Shown: one piece after another, positions 45,953 through 56,850 of the stretch
Numbering within the stretch: position 1 is the first letter of the stretch
How the letters are laid out: every line of letters begins with the position of its first letter
Assembly: GCF_047511655.1 (NCBI RefSeq)
Contig: NC_133394.1
Location: forward strand, 144,732,343 to 144,796,342
Length of the DNA stretch: 64,000 bases
Direction: 5' to 3'
Source: Castor canadensis
Taxonomy: Eukaryota > Chordata > Mammalia > Rodentia > Castoridae
Notes under the pieces: model-generated
Told to the model about the DNA's origin: nothing
Seen by the model: the letters and a program-made list of their open reading frames with translations, nothing else
The model's database searches: none
Program-made: the position numbers and the translations under genes

Positions 45953-46722
45953 AAAACAAATGACAACAAATGCTGGCCAGGATACAGAAAAAAAAAATGA
46001 ACTCTTATATATTGTATGTAAACTAGTACTGTATGTAAACTAGTATGGAAATCAGTATCCAGGTTCCTCAAAAAACCAAAAGAGAACCCTCATATGATCC
46101 AGCTGTACCATTCTCGGGCTTATATCTGAATGGAGGTAAGTCAGAATACAGGAGAGATACCTGTACACCCTTGTTTATAACCACACCAGTCACAGTAGCT
46201 TAATTATGGAATTAGTGTCTATCAATGGACAAATGGATAGAGAAAATGTGACATATACACAGAATGAAGTATAATTCAGCCATGAAAAATAACAAAATTG
46301 TGTCATTTCAAGGAATATGGATAAAACTGGTGATCATGATATAAAGTAAAATAAGCCAGACTCAGAAGGACAAATATGGCATGTTTTCTCTCATGTGTGG
46401 GCTCTAGATTTAAATAAAAGACATGAACATAAGAGGGGACTATTTGAGGGGAGGTGAACCCAGTGATAGATGGAGGGTGGAGGAGAGGGTGAGGAGTAGA
46501 AGAGTATAATTGAAGTACTGGTGTGCACATATGAAAATGTCTTGATGAAACCCCTTTAAAAATTTGTCAGGAAGTTTTTAAGAGGGCTGGAGAAGGGTGG
46601 ATTAAAAAAAGAGCCCAAAAGGGAAGGAATATGATCAAAGTACATTTTTTCACATATGTGGATGTTACAATGAAACTCCTCAGCTGAAACAATTAATATA
46701 TGCTAACAAAATAATTTGAAAA
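45953..46722 (+). mobile_element. LINE-1 3' end (rodent-lineage)
   Basis: 'tgctggccaggatacagaaa', 'ggttcctcaaaaaaccaaaa' and 'ctcatatgatccagctgtac', then 'catttcaaggaatatggata', are L1 ORF2 C-terminus. 'gaatatgatcaaagtacatt' and 'gttacaatgaaactcctcag' with 'aattaatatatgctaacaaa' are its 3' UTR. A 17-bp tandem duplication lies at 46013-46046. Confidence 0.92.
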
Positions 46723-46724
46723 AT

Positions 46725-47040
46725 AGGATTCCTGAAGTCAGATTACCTGGGCTAAAGTTTTGTTGCTTGTTAGCTGTGTTACCTCAGGAGACACTCAGTT
46801 CCGTTTACTTTATCCAATATTTATTGAGCTCCTAGTATGTGCTGGTCAGTAAACAGAGGTGACATTAGCTGTGCTTGGGGACCTTATGTTCCAGGCTCTG
46901 CCATTTGTAAAATGGGCATCAAGCATACAGCCCAACTCAGGGGCTGACATCGGGGAAGTGTTTGAAACACAGCCGTCCCTCATGAAGTGTGGCCTGCTAT
47001 TATCAGCACTGTTATTGTTATTATCATTATTTTGATTGCA
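46725..47040 (+). mobile_element. MIR SINE with a nested L2 terminus
   Basis: The MIR starts 'gaagtcagattacctgggct' with 'ttgttagctgtgttacctca', and resumes 'gctctgccatttgtaaaatg'. Between about 46805 and 46895, 'caatatttattgagctccta' and 'gtatgtgctggtcagtaaac' look like an antisense L2 end. Confidence 0.7.
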
Positions 47041-47205
47041 GTTCCTAACTTCTCTTTAAGTTATAAATGACTCTTGCTGAAAGAATTGTTTTGACATTGT
47101 GTGTAAGTGATCACTTTTACCAGTCATTGAGAAAAACACTGATTGCCTAAAAAGTACATTTTCAGGTCTATCTTACCATAGGCAGTGGGAACTGGGTTAA
47201 AGCCT
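47041..47205. other. unannotated sequence
   Basis: Nothing recognised. Confidence 0.4.
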
Positions 47206-47264
47206 ACCTTTCTTCCTTCCTTTCTCCCTTCCTTTCTCCCTTCCTCCTTTCCTCCCTTCCTTTC
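47206..47264. repeat. (CCTT)n pyrimidine microsatellite
   Basis: Imperfect CCTT/CTCC run directly before an antisense SINE. It corresponds to the expanded purine tail of that SINE. Confidence 0.96.
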
Positions 47265-47265
47265 A

Positions 47266-47480
47266 TTTTTGGTTTGGCCATACCAGATTTGAATTTAGGG
47301 CCTCAATTTACTATGCAGGCACTCTTTCACTTGAGCCACACTCCTAGCCCTTTCTAGCTTTAGTTATTTTCCCATAGGGTGTCCTCAGCTTTTGCCTGAG
47401 GCTGTCCTTGGACTACTGTCATACTACCTTTACCTCCCACATAGTTGGGATTACAGACACACGCCCCCAATCCTGGTTGG
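47266..47480 (-). mobile_element. composite SINE (B1-like plus tRNA-like), antisense
   Basis: A reversed tRNA-like unit ('gatttgaatttagggcctca', 'cacttgagccacactcctag') is followed by one B1-like unit ending 'gttgggattacagacacacg'. Confidence 0.9.
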
Positions 47481-47608
47481 TTTCCTAACACTTTTAAGAA
47501 GTCTTTTTCCTATTTCTTATTATTGTGTTTTGCAATAGACATAAAAGTGTGACCATTTTTAACAAATGATGTAATGTTCAGTTTTAGTGTTTTTAAAACC
47601 AGTGCTGT

Positions 47609-48056
47609 ATGAGTCTGTTAGGGCTATATCACAAAACATTACAGCTGGTGGTTAAAGACAGAAGACAGAAGAGAAATTTATTCTCTCACAGTTTGGAGGC
47701 TGGAAGTTTGAGCTGAAGGAATCAACAGGGCAGTAATTCCTGTGTAGACCCTAGGTAAGGAGGCTTCCTTGCCTCTTCCAGCAATTCCGACTCCTGAAGC
47801 TACTGGCTTTGTCAGCATAATTCTAGTCTCTGACTCCATATTTTTATAGGTCTGTTCCTTGCTCTCTCTGTGTCCTTTCCTCTTCTCGTTAGGATACCAG
47901 TTGTTGGACTTAGAGTCTTCTCTAGCCCCAGGTTGACTTCAACTCAAGAGCTTTGACTAATCATAACTTGAAAAACCATATTCACAAATAAAGTCAAATT
48001 CTCCTGTCTTTCATAGTCTTGAATTTGCAGGCGAATTTTATTCAATCCACTACAAC
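47609..48056 (-). mobile_element. MLT1-like LTR, antisense
   Basis: 'gagtctgttagggctatatc', 'gagaaatttattctctcaca' and 'gtttggaggctggaagtttg' begin the element. 'cataacttgaaaaaccatat' and 'ttcaatccactacaac' close it. Confidence 0.85.
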
Positions 48057-48084
48057 AAATAATAATAATATTATCAACAACACT

Positions 48085-48373
48085 AGTCTTGTGAGGCAGG
48101 TGCTCTACAGCTTGAACCAGAGCCCCCAGCCCTTTTATGCTTTAGTTATTCTTTGGATAGAGTCTTGCATTTTTGCCCAAAGTTGGCCTCATATTGTGAT
48201 ATTCCTACCTATACGTCTTGTATAGTTGGGATTACAGAAAAGATCTACCATATGCAGCTTGTTAGTTGAGATGGGGTATCACTAACTTTTTGCCTGTTCT
48301 CAGTTTGAGCCAAGATCCTCCCAATCTTCACCTTCCAAGTTGCTGGGATTATAGGCATAAGCCACCAGGCCTA
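48085..48373 (-). mobile_element. composite SINE, antisense
   Basis: 'ggtgctctacagcttgaacc' (shortened tRNA-like unit), 'gtatagttgggattacagaa' and 'gttgctgggattataggcat' (two B1-like units). Confidence 0.88.
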
Positions 48374-48440
48374 AAGAGTCTTGTGATTGTTTTTAAGTCC
48401 TTGAACTACATGATAAATAGAGCAATCAACTTCTTTTTCT

Positions 48441-48766
48441 TTTTTATAGTAGTTGGGCTTTGAACTCAGGGCCTCATGGCTTGCTAGACAAATACTCTAT
48501 CCCTTGAGTCATCTCTATAGCCCTTTTTGTTGTAGTTATTTTCTTTTTGGATAGGGTTTTGCATTTTTGTCCAGGGTGGGCCTAGACCCTGGTCTTCCTG
48601 CTTCTGTTTCCTTCATAGCTGGGATTACAGATGCATACTTCATTCTTGACTTATTGTTGAGATGAAGTCTTACTAACTTTTTTCCCTGGGCTGGCCTGGA
48701 ACTATGAACTTCCTAATCTCTGCCTCTGGAGTAGTGGGATTACAAGCATGAGTCACCATGCTTGGC
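48441..48766 (-). mobile_element. composite SINE, antisense
   Basis: Reversed tRNA-like unit ('tttgaactcagggcctcatg'), then two B1-like units ('catagctgggattacagatg' and 'gtagtgggattacaagcatg'). Same trimeric layout as 37840-38161. Confidence 0.92.
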
Positions 48767-48843
48767 ATAGCAATAATTTTCTTAAATGTATGTTTTACAT
48801 TGCCTCCTGCCATGGACTGAACCCTAAATTATTAATAATTTGA

Positions 48844-48928
48844 GCTGGCAGAGTGGCTCAAGTGGTAGAGCGCCTGCCTAACAAGCAGGAGGTCCTGAGT
48901 TCAAAGTCCAGCACCACAAAAAAAATAA
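48844..48928 (+). mobile_element. tRNA-derived SINE, well preserved
   Basis: It reads 'gctggcagagtggctcaagt', 'ggtagagcgcctgcctaaca' and 'gtcctgagttcaaagtccag', then an A tail. An 11-bp duplication 'taataatttga' flanks it (48833-48843 and 48929-48939). Both Pol III boxes are present. It is the least diverged tRNA-type SINE in the window. Confidence 0.96.
48854..48909 (+). promoter_or_regulatory. internal Pol III promoter (A and B boxes) of SINE
   Basis: The A-box 'tggctcaagtgg' at 48854-48865 fits TRGYNNARNNG. The B-box-like 'gagttcaaagtcc' at 48897-48909 is close to GGTTCGANTCC, with the CG changed to CA. These boxes derive from the parent tRNA. Activity is not shown by sequence alone. Confidence 0.65.
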
Positions 48929-48939
48929 TAATAATTTGA

Positions 48940-49436
48940 TTCTGAGACATACAAATCAGAAAAGGGTAAAGAGTCATGTAGCCTAAGATACTTCAGGTTT
49001 TGATTTTGTGATGCTATGAGAAGACTTATCTTCTCAGGAACTGAGTTCTGCAAAGGTTAGGGGTTGTGTCTAATGTAAATTTATTGGAAAAACAGGAAAT
49101 GAATGAGGCACCTGGACATTGGACAGAGGTTTTGTTCTTGGTGCCATTTCTCTTGATCATGTAGGAATTTTGGCAACACACTGTTCACATGAACTCCTGC
49201 AATGCCAGAGTTGATTGCTGTGCCTCATGACTGCTCCCTTAGTGGCAGGAATTGTTTTCCCAGCAATCAAGACCTCGAAATTCTGCTATTTCTGTTGAGG
49301 GAAATTCCAAAAACAATTACTGTAAAATAAACACCATGGGGTCAGTTTTTGATGGTTGGATTTTTTGCAGTGCTTTATAATTTTGTAAATTAGAAGTAAC
49401 TAGGGATGCCTTTGCACCGTTAAGGGTCTTTGTATT
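48940..49436. other. unannotated sequence
   Basis: Nothing recognised. Confidence 0.4.
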
Positions 49437-49643
49437 TTTTATTTTTTGGTGGTATTGGGGTTTAAACTCAGGGCCATGTGCTTGCTAGGCAAGTTCTCTA
49501 ACTCTTGAGCCACAACACCAGCCCTTATTGCTTTAGTTTATTTTTCAAGATCTCACTTTTGCCTGGGACCAGCCTTGGATCAGGATCCAACTACCTCTGC
49601 TCCCATTTAGCTGGAATTATAGACATGCACCTCCACACTCTGC
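49437..49643 (-). mobile_element. composite SINE, antisense
   Basis: 'ggtggtattggggtttaaac' and 'actcttgagccacaacacca' (tRNA-like) are followed by one B1-like unit ('tttagctggaattatagaca'). Confidence 0.92.
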
Positions 49644-50478
49644 CACATAAGGGCTTTACTTTTTGGCCAAACAGCAACATCAGTGAATACCACAGTGATC
49701 AAAACAGTGCACCTTCCTTCGGGGAGATCTGTCTTCTGAGGCAGATGAAGGAGTAAACAGGCCTTCAGAGGAAAGGGAGGGAGGTGAGATGAGGGGACCC
49801 AGGGAAGTGTTCTGAGGTATCAGTAAGCACAGACTACCATAGAGTCTAACAGAAGTGGCAACCAAAGTTCTTCCTGGTGGAAGCCTGAACAGCAGAGACG
49901 TGTGGAGCCTGCATGCTCAGTTACAATTACTTAATGAATGGATCTTTGTCAAAAAACGGGTCAAACAATGTGCTCACAGCCTTCTGTGCTTAGGATAAGA
50001 ATTTCCACTTTATTAACTACAGTGTGAATCAAAAGGAGAATACATTGGCCTTTGTACAGGGAATCAGAAGTTTAAGGACCTCTCTAGGATTCACAAGCCA
50101 AGAGAGCCCTGTGATCATCATCCCCACATAGTAGGTCCTCAACTATCCTATTTAGAAGCAAATAGATAAAAGGAGGATTTATAAGAGGTAGTTAAAACTT
50201 TAGTTATTGATGAATCCAGGGTTTTATCCTAAAAATTAAAATGAGTCCTAGATAAGATACAATTTGTAGTAAACCTTATGTCTTCTAAGTTGCTTGTGTA
50301 TATATTGCAGACATAGATTACTTTTTTGAAAATAGAGAACAGTGGCACAAAAATTGACCTTTTGAAAATTAACTTTATTTTTTAATCATGAAATGTTAAA
50401 ATCCCAGGAAAAGCAAAAATGAATGGTACTGCCTATGTAGATTTGTCAAAATTTGTCAAATCTTAACATTTTTGAGTG
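49644..50478. other. unannotated sequence
   Basis: About 0.8 kb with no nameable repeat or exon. Confidence 0.45.
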
Positions 50479-50655
50479 CAGTCATACACTGTTTAGTTTT
50501 AGGCAATGATAGACTGTATATGATGATATACATTATATAGCCTAAGTGCATAACAGGCTGTACCACCTAGATTGGTTAAGAATACCCCGGATGCTTATGT
50601 AATAATGAAATGACTTAACAAATTATTTCCCAGAATGAGTCCCCATTGCTAAGGG
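50479..50655 (+). mobile_element. MER2-like Tigger fragment
   Basis: It starts 'cagtcatacactgtttagtt' and contains 'tatagcctaagtgcataaca' and 'ggctgtaccacctagattgg'. 'atgacttaacaaattatttc' then 'ccagaatgagtccccattgc' form a shortened right end. Confidence 0.7.
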
Positions 50656-50690
50656 AATCTTGGCTATATTTGCATCAAGCACTATTTCTT

Positions 50691-51154
50691 TTTTTTTAAA
50701 AATTTTTTTTTTATTTTATTATTCATATGTGCATACAAGGCTTGGGTCATTTCTCCCCCTGCCCCCACCCCCTCCCTTACCACCCACTCTGCCCTCTCCC
50801 TCTCCCCCCACCCCCTCAATACCCAGCAGAAACTATTTTGCCCTTATTTCTAAATTTGTTGTAGAGAGAGTATAAGCAATAATAGGAAGGAACAAGTGTT
50901 TTTACTGGTTGAGATAAGGATAGGTATACAGGGAGTTGACTCACATTGATTTCCTGTGTGTGTGTGTTACCTTCTATGTTAATTCTTTTTGATCTAACCT
51001 TTTCTGTAGTTCCTGTTCCCCTTTTCCTATTGGCCTCAGTTGCTTTTAAGGTATCTGCTTTAGTTTCTTTGCGTTAAGGGCAACAAATGCTAGCTAGTTT
51101 TTTAGGTGTCTTACCTATCCTCACCTCTCCCTTGTGTGCTCTTGCTTTTATCAT
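50691..51154 (-). mobile_element. young LINE-1 3' end, 5'-truncated, antisense
   Basis: A T-rich left end (the poly-A tail) leads to 'ttcatatgtgcatacaaggc' and 'cttgggtcatttctccccct', then a C-rich tract. 'gagtataagcaataatagga' and 'gtcttacctatcctcacctc' follow. A perfect 16-bp duplication 'tcaagcactatttctt' flanks it (50675-50690 and 51155-51170). The insertion is 464 bp, all L1 3' UTR, so no ORF is carried. The perfect duplication and low divergence make it one of the youngest insertions here. Confidence 0.95.
50754..50816 (-). other. G-quadruplex-prone polypurine tract in L1 3' UTR
   Basis: The plus strand has C runs 'ccccctgcccccaccccctc' followed by 'cc', and a second cluster 'ccccccaccccc'. 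The minus strand therefore has four close G runs, typical of L1 3' UTR polypurine tracts. Confidence 0.85.
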
Positions 51155-51170
51155 TCAAGCACTATTTCTT

Positions 51171-52079
51171 AAGGAATAAACCATTATCGATTCTACTGAA
51201 CCCCCTTACCAAGTCAGAGCCTGAAGCATATTAGGATACATGGTTCCTTAATCTTTTTTGGGTCATACTTCTCAAAATCACATACGAAAAATTTAGGGTG
51301 GCATGTGTATTTTACAAACAAGTCAATGGACTACATACATTTAAGGAAACCATCATTATTAATCTGGTGTATTAAATTTTAAGCAAAGACATGACTATTT
51401 GCTTCAAATAATGTTTTGAAGGAATAGATAAACTATCACATTTGAGCCTTCTTTTGTACTTTTCCCTTTTGTTTTCCTCTTCTCACTCATCACTGATAAC
51501 CACTAAATCCCATTAGATTAATACTGTGAATTGGGTGTTTGTGCTATCCAATCACCTGCTGGAGTCCATTCTCTTCTTCTTTGGAACAGATGAAGACTGA
51601 TTTTTACAGGGAAGAATTTGTTGTCTATTTGCTCTTGTAACAAGTAGACTCTTGTTATTAAGATTTGGCCATGAAGATTGGGTGATAGTGTTGTGTCTAA
51701 CTACCACATCTTCTAAAAAATAGGGGAAAACATCTTTGACCTTTCTTCATCCTGCTATTGGAACTGGGATATGACGGTTGGAGACTTAGTAGGTATCTCA
51801 GACCTGAGATGAAAGATATTCTCTGGGCATGACAGAGGAACATCTCAAAGGATCCTAGGACTCTGATTACTTCATAGGTTATCGATATAAACTTTGGATG
51901 ACTAATCTATCTGCATATTTTCTTTATGAGAGAAAAACAGCCCATTTTGTTTCTTATTTCTTCAGTATTTTTCTCTAACAATTGAACTTAACCCTAACAT
52001 ATAGAACATTAACAAAAAACATTTTTTCAAGTTTAAATAATTCACTATACCATTCTTAACATTTTGCAAGTTCTTTGTT
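51171..52079. other. unannotated sequence
   Basis: Nothing recognised. Confidence 0.4.
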
Positions 52080-52760
52080 TAATGTTACATTTTGAGATTT
52101 ACTAACATCAATATACCTCATTCTACTTCATTTTTATTGTTGTTTTTATTTTCTTTACTTTTTTTGTTGATACTGGGATTGTTTTTAAATTACTATGTAC
52201 TTTATTTAATGACTTCCTATTGATAGACATTTAAATGGTTTCTAATATTTTTTGAGAAACAGATTTTTGTAGCTGTCTTCCCTTTGCTCTTACACTAGAA
52301 TTTCTTGTGGACTATATATGCAAAAACCTTACTGAACTCTATTTAATTTGAAATAATTTTCTTATAATAATAAACTATTCTGAAGTTATGAAAAGCTTTT
52401 ACTGCATATGAAAAGGACAGCTTTTGCAATTTTTATGCCTCATTTCTTTTTCTTATCTTATTGCATTGTCTGGGCCTCCAACACAATGTCAAATGGAAGT
52501 GGAAATGAAGACACTTCACTTTCTTCTTCACTTAACTGCTCCTAAGGAGACATTATTAAAAATATTTGTAGCTATTTTTTGTTAAATAGGTTCTGTCTTT
52601 CTATTAGTTTGTCAAGCATTTTGCCACAAATGAATTTTAAGTTATGTTGGATGCTTGCCATGTACCATTTGAGATCATTTTCCTTTACATTTTAATATGG
52701 TATATGAAATTAATGGATTTTTTGTATTGTCCTTTTAAATTCAGTTCAATTTTATCAGAG
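52080..52760 (-). mobile_element. old LINE-1, antisense fragments
   Basis: 'gacatttaaatggtttctaa' near 52227 resembles the antisense 3' region. 'tccaacacaatgtcaaatgg' and 'agtggaaatgaagacacttc' from 52477 match antisense ORF2. These may be two pieces joined by rearrangement. Confidence 0.6.
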
Positions 52761-53021
52761 TATCATACGAACATATTTAGTTGAGTATTTCTACAGTAGT
52801 AGGATCTATTCTTAATTATTAGTCCTTAGGAGCAGCTCACTTAAACTGTTTTAGTGTTTCATTTTGTATATATTTTCATATTTCCAAATAACACAAATAT
52901 ACTACTATTTCTTGTTCTTTTCAGTTTTATCTTTTAACTTCTTTGAAGGATGGATTATTTTCTATCTCTCACTTTCCCAATATAGTTCTATCACATTTTC
53001 TGTTTAAATAAGTATTTAAAT
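52761..53021. other. AT-rich, unannotated
   Basis: Nothing recognised. Confidence 0.4.
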
Positions 53022-53412
53022 GTGTGCTGTAGTTTGGATCCATCTTAAATGTTTTCCCAAGGCTCATGTACTGAAACATTCTCAGGTTGGTGGTGTTGGG
53101 TGTTGGTGAAGCTCTTCAAGGTGGGGCACAGTGGGAGGCTTTCAGATCATTGAGGTTGTGCTCTTGAAGGGCATGGCCCCTCCCTCTTCCTCTCTCTGGC
53201 TTCCCCAGAATGAGGCTATCCATGTTGCTCTACCATGTGCTCCTGCCACAATGTGCTGCTTCACCACAGGTCACTAGGCAATGGACTCTACCACAGGCTC
53301 CATTTAAGATGGAACCAAGGCCCCAGACCTCCTAAACTATGAGCTAAAATAAACCTTTTCTTTATAGAAGTTGATCATCATAGCTAGTTGTTACATTAAC
53401 AGACAGCTGACT
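53022..53412 (+). mobile_element. MaLR LTR (MT/MST-like)
   Basis: It starts 'tgtgctgtagtttggatcca'. It includes 'cttcaaggtggggcacagtg', 'atgtgctcctgccacaatgt', and 'tgagctaaaataaacctttt', which holds the AATAAA polyadenylation signal. It ends near 'acattaacagacagctga'. Confidence 0.85.
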
Positions 53413-53674
53413 GTGTAAATACCACTCACTACTGAGCAACACAAGCCACTAGGCCTAGGATATTCTTTCCTTTTATGGTTATATGTGTACATATATTGTT
53501 TTATATTATTTTCTTTAGAGGTAATAAATGCCTCATTTTTATTTGCTTAGTTTTTTAATGAACCTTTCATCAATTCCTTCTAAAACTTATTTACAAAGCT
53601 GTAATCTCATTTTGGTATATTCAGACATATCAGGTTATATATTGGGTGTGTGCATGCATGTGTGTGTGAGTAAG

Positions 53675-53676
<2 letters not shown>
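53413..53676. other. unannotated sequence
   Basis: Nothing recognised. Confidence 0.4.
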
Positions 53677-53726
<50 letters not shown>

Positions 53727-53735
53727 AAGAAGATG
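53677..53735. repeat. (GA)n microsatellite
   Basis: About 22 uninterrupted GA units followed by 'agaaagaagatgag'. A short TG run lies just upstream at 53657-53668. Confidence 0.99.
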
Positions 53736-53879
53736 AGATCAGATAGAAATACAGGTGTGTCTCACCTGAAGCCTTATCTGATTTTTCTCTGTGGACCTGG
53801 GCAGAGCAACTGTTCATGGGCACATTCTTCAACCATCATGAGAATTACCTTTGCATCCCTCCTGGGTTGAAGTTCTTAA

Positions 53880-54560
53880 ATATCTGTTGTTTTTCTCTTT
53901 TCAGTTTACTCCCTGTTTCATGGAAAACACCTGTGACTGTCTTTCTGAATAAGAATTCAAAATTTTAAAGACATTGCCACATCTGATTGAGAGTTCATCC
54001 AGGTGTGGGCTTCTAAGTTTAAAATCACTATTTCTCCACATTTTGAAAACATTTTCCAATTATTTTCTAGAGTCCAGTGTGACATAAGGAAGTTCCTTGT
54101 TGCTGGGACTCATGAGTGTTTACAATTTTTTCTTTGTCCTCTTCAGTGCTCTAAAATTTTGAAATGCTCTGCCCTAATGAAAGTCTGTTTTAATTTTTTG
54201 AACTCAGATTGTACTAGATTGTGAGTGGGGCCCTTAAATATTTAGACCCTCTTCTTCTATTTTGGGAAATTCTTGAACTATTCACTTTATAGTTCTTTCT
54301 TAGTGTTTTTGTTAGCCTTTCTTTCTGGAACTATTAATATTTAGCTATTGTTTGCCCTATACAGAGCCTCAATTTTTAAAAAATTGTCTTATTGTTAGCT
54401 CTTTTTACTTTGGTTTCAGCAGATTTCTTTAGTTTCATTTTGCAACTATTACACTGAATTTAAATTTTTCTTGGTATAGGTTTAATTTTGAAGAGATTTT
54501 TGTTATTGTCTTGTGACTGTCTTTTAAATAATACTTGTTCTTGTTTCATTAGTGCAATAT
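53880..54560 (-). mobile_element. old LINE-1/HAL1-like region, antisense
   Basis: 'acattttgaaaacattttcc', 'tttgggaaattcttgaacta' and 'cctttctttctggaactatt' resemble the antisense 5'/ORF1 region of old L1M or HAL1 elements. Strongly diverged. Confidence 0.45.
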
Positions 54561-54570
54561 ATTTTACTAG

Positions 54571-54759
54571 TTTTTGACAGTATCAGGGTTTGAACTAAGA
54601 CCTAGCTCTTGCTAGGCAAGCACTCTTTCACTTCAGCCATGTCATCAGCCCATTTTGCCATAGTTATTTTTTCAGATAGGGTCTCAGACTATGATCCTCC
54701 TAACTATGGCCTGTAATTTCACATATCTGGGATTATGGATATGTGTCACCATCCCGGGC
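54571..54759 (-). mobile_element. composite SINE, antisense
   Basis: 'cagggtttgaactaagacct' and 'ttgctaggcaagcactcttt' (tRNA-like), then one B1-like unit ('tatctgggattatggatatg'). Confidence 0.92.
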
Positions 54760-55359
54760 CTTAAAATTTACATCTCTGAGAATTTCCTTTTTAAGTCTCT
54801 TTTGCTTCCTGCATTTTCTATATTTATTTGTCCCTTTTAAAAATAATTCTGTTTTTCTGTTTATTATATGATAAACATTCCAAGAATTTGATGATTCTTT
54901 GCTGTGTAATGATATTGAAAAAATCAAAATTAGAATGCCTACACATGGGGTCAGGGTTTGTTGAGGGATGGGCTTACATATTGGTTAGTTAGGCACATAG
55001 TCAGCTGTTTTCTTGCAGAAGCTCTAATTGTCCAATGGCCACATGTCCTTGCACTGGGTTTCTCATTTTCCTAAGGAGTTCCCGAATCCTACACTCTTCT
55101 TGCTGGGCTTAGCAGGCTGGCAGACAGTCTTCTGGAAATTGAGTGAACAATGGGAAGCTGGGTTCTCCTTTAAGCATTTTTAATTCTGTATCTGTGCCTC
55201 ACATGCGCCAGGTATCCCTGAGTCCAGAACCTTCTGTTGTCATGGGCGTGAGTGAGATTGTGAAGACTAGGTATGTCATTTGTAGTTTAGGAGATGTCTT
55301 GGAGTCCAACTACTTCTTATACATATTTTTAATGGATCCTTCTATCATTTAAAAAAAAT
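54760..55359. other. unannotated sequence
   Basis: Nothing firm. It may continue the decayed L1 before the SINE. Confidence 0.4.
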
Positions 55360-55412
55360 TCTTTTTGGTGGTACTAGGGTTTGAACTCATAGCCTCATGC
55401 TTGCTAGGCAGC
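55360..55412 (-). mobile_element. tRNA-type SINE fragment, antisense
   Basis: 'ggtggtactagggtttgaac' and 'cctcatgcttgctaggcagc': only the 3' part of the tRNA-like unit. Confidence 0.85.
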
Positions 55413-55888
55413 TTTTTGATTCCTGCTTTCTGTGCCACTAGAATGAGATTAGGAAATAGAGCTAGGATTAGATGTATGGTTAAATGAGAAATGTTTTTTA
55501 TTTCCTCTCTCTCATCATCTGTATAAATCATACCCTATCTAATGATCTGACAACTGCTCTCCCCTTGCCCCCAGGCCTGTGTGTATGCCTCTCACTGCCT
55601 CCATAGAATTTCAGGAATACTTTTCCACATGCCAATAACAGGAATATGTCAATCCTGTCTCTAGGTCAGCTTGTTTGGCTCCATTCCTGATGGTGAACTG
55701 GTGTGTGTGCCCTCCAAAGCCCCCCAGATCTGAAAATGGTAAAGTTCATGGCTCTAGGCAGAAGTGATTCACCAGAATTTCACTTCTCCATAAGGGGAAA
55801 AGCTCTATACATCCACCAACTGGCTCTGAGCAGTGAGTCCGTAGCTGCTTCTCCATCTTGGATGACCTGTTTTGTGACAGTCATGTTG
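55413..55888. other. unannotated sequence
   Basis: Nothing recognised. Confidence 0.4.
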
Positions 55889-55992
55889 TGGGGCTCAAAG
55901 CCTCAGACCTGAGGATGGCTTTGAACTGTGTTCCTTTGCCAATCTCTGCCTCCTCTGTAGCTGGAATTACAAGTGTTGAACACTATGCACAG
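55889..55992 (-). mobile_element. B1-like SINE fragment, antisense
   Basis: 'gctttgaactgtgttccttt', 'aatctctgcctcctctgtag' and 'ctggaattacaagtgttgaa' correspond to the B1-like unit in antisense. Confidence 0.75.
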
Positions 55993-56556
55993 TGTAACTT
56001 TCTGCATTTTGAGGCAGGAAGTGTCTGCCACAAGAGGAATTGAATATTGGATTAATGTAGTATTAACTTTTCATGCATGAGAAAAACAAGTTTTGAGGTT
56101 TTTGACACAAATAATAGTTTATCCAATTTATAAAAATTAATCATCATTGTCTCCTTGCTAAATAATAAAAAGATTTTTTTTCTATTTTGTTCACTTTGAT
56201 CTGAGTATATTTCGACTTTGTACATGAATCTGTGAACTGTTAGAGACCTACAAAGCCTCTAGACATGATACTAAGTTTCTATTTTATAAACTGTGGTTTT
56301 AGGATCCCCCAGGAATAAAGAGGGGGGTACCTCAGAGTTTAGCTTAGATATGAGACAGGTCAGAGCCTAGAATAGAATCAGTGCCCCCACCTGACCCCTA
56401 CCTCACCACTCTTCAACCAGATTGGAGACACACTTACTCTGAGTTATGTGTTAGGCTTCAGGCTAAGCATTCATATGAAGAAAGAATTCATGGCTCTATG
56501 TTTATGATTATGTCATGTATATATCAAACCCCTACGTGAGAAACAATGATCTAGGT
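55993..56556. other. unannotated sequence
   Basis: Nothing recognised. Confidence 0.4.
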
Positions 56557-56721
56557 CAGGGGTATATGAACTTCTTCTGTAGACTAGATAATGTTTAAAA
56601 CTTTGCAGGCTATAGATCTCTGTTGTACAGGAAGGAGGTTAAGACAATATGTAAACAAATGAGCATGGCTGTGCTTCAGTAAAGCTTCACATATATGCCA
56701 TAGGTTTGCTTGCAGACCCTG
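56557..56721 (+). mobile_element. hAT-Charlie-type non-autonomous element
   Basis: It begins 'caggggtatatgaacttctt', has 'aaaactttgcaggctataga' and 'acaatatgtaaacaaatgag' with 'catggctgtgcttcagtaaa', and ends 'ggtttgcttgcagaccctg'. It is flanked by 8-bp near-duplicates atctaggt and atctcagt. Confidence 0.82.
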
Positions 56722-56744
56722 ATCTCAGTCACCTTCCCTCATAT

Positions 56745-56850
56745 TTTACATATTGAGAAACAGAGCTTGAGTGAGATTAAAAGACTTATGAAAGGTAACA
56801 TAGAGTTAATAGTCATTATGAGAATGAAAGGTCAGTCTCTTTGCTCATTT
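56745..56850 (-). mobile_element. MIR SINE fragment, antisense
   Basis: 'ttgagaaacagagcttgagt' then 'gaaaggtaacatagagttaa' fits antisense MIR. Confidence 0.65.

Noticed and set aside
48844-48928. A functional tRNA gene
   Set aside because: It has A and B boxes but no cloverleaf pairing. It also has an A-rich tail and target-site duplication, and similar copies occur elsewhere in the window, so it is a SINE.
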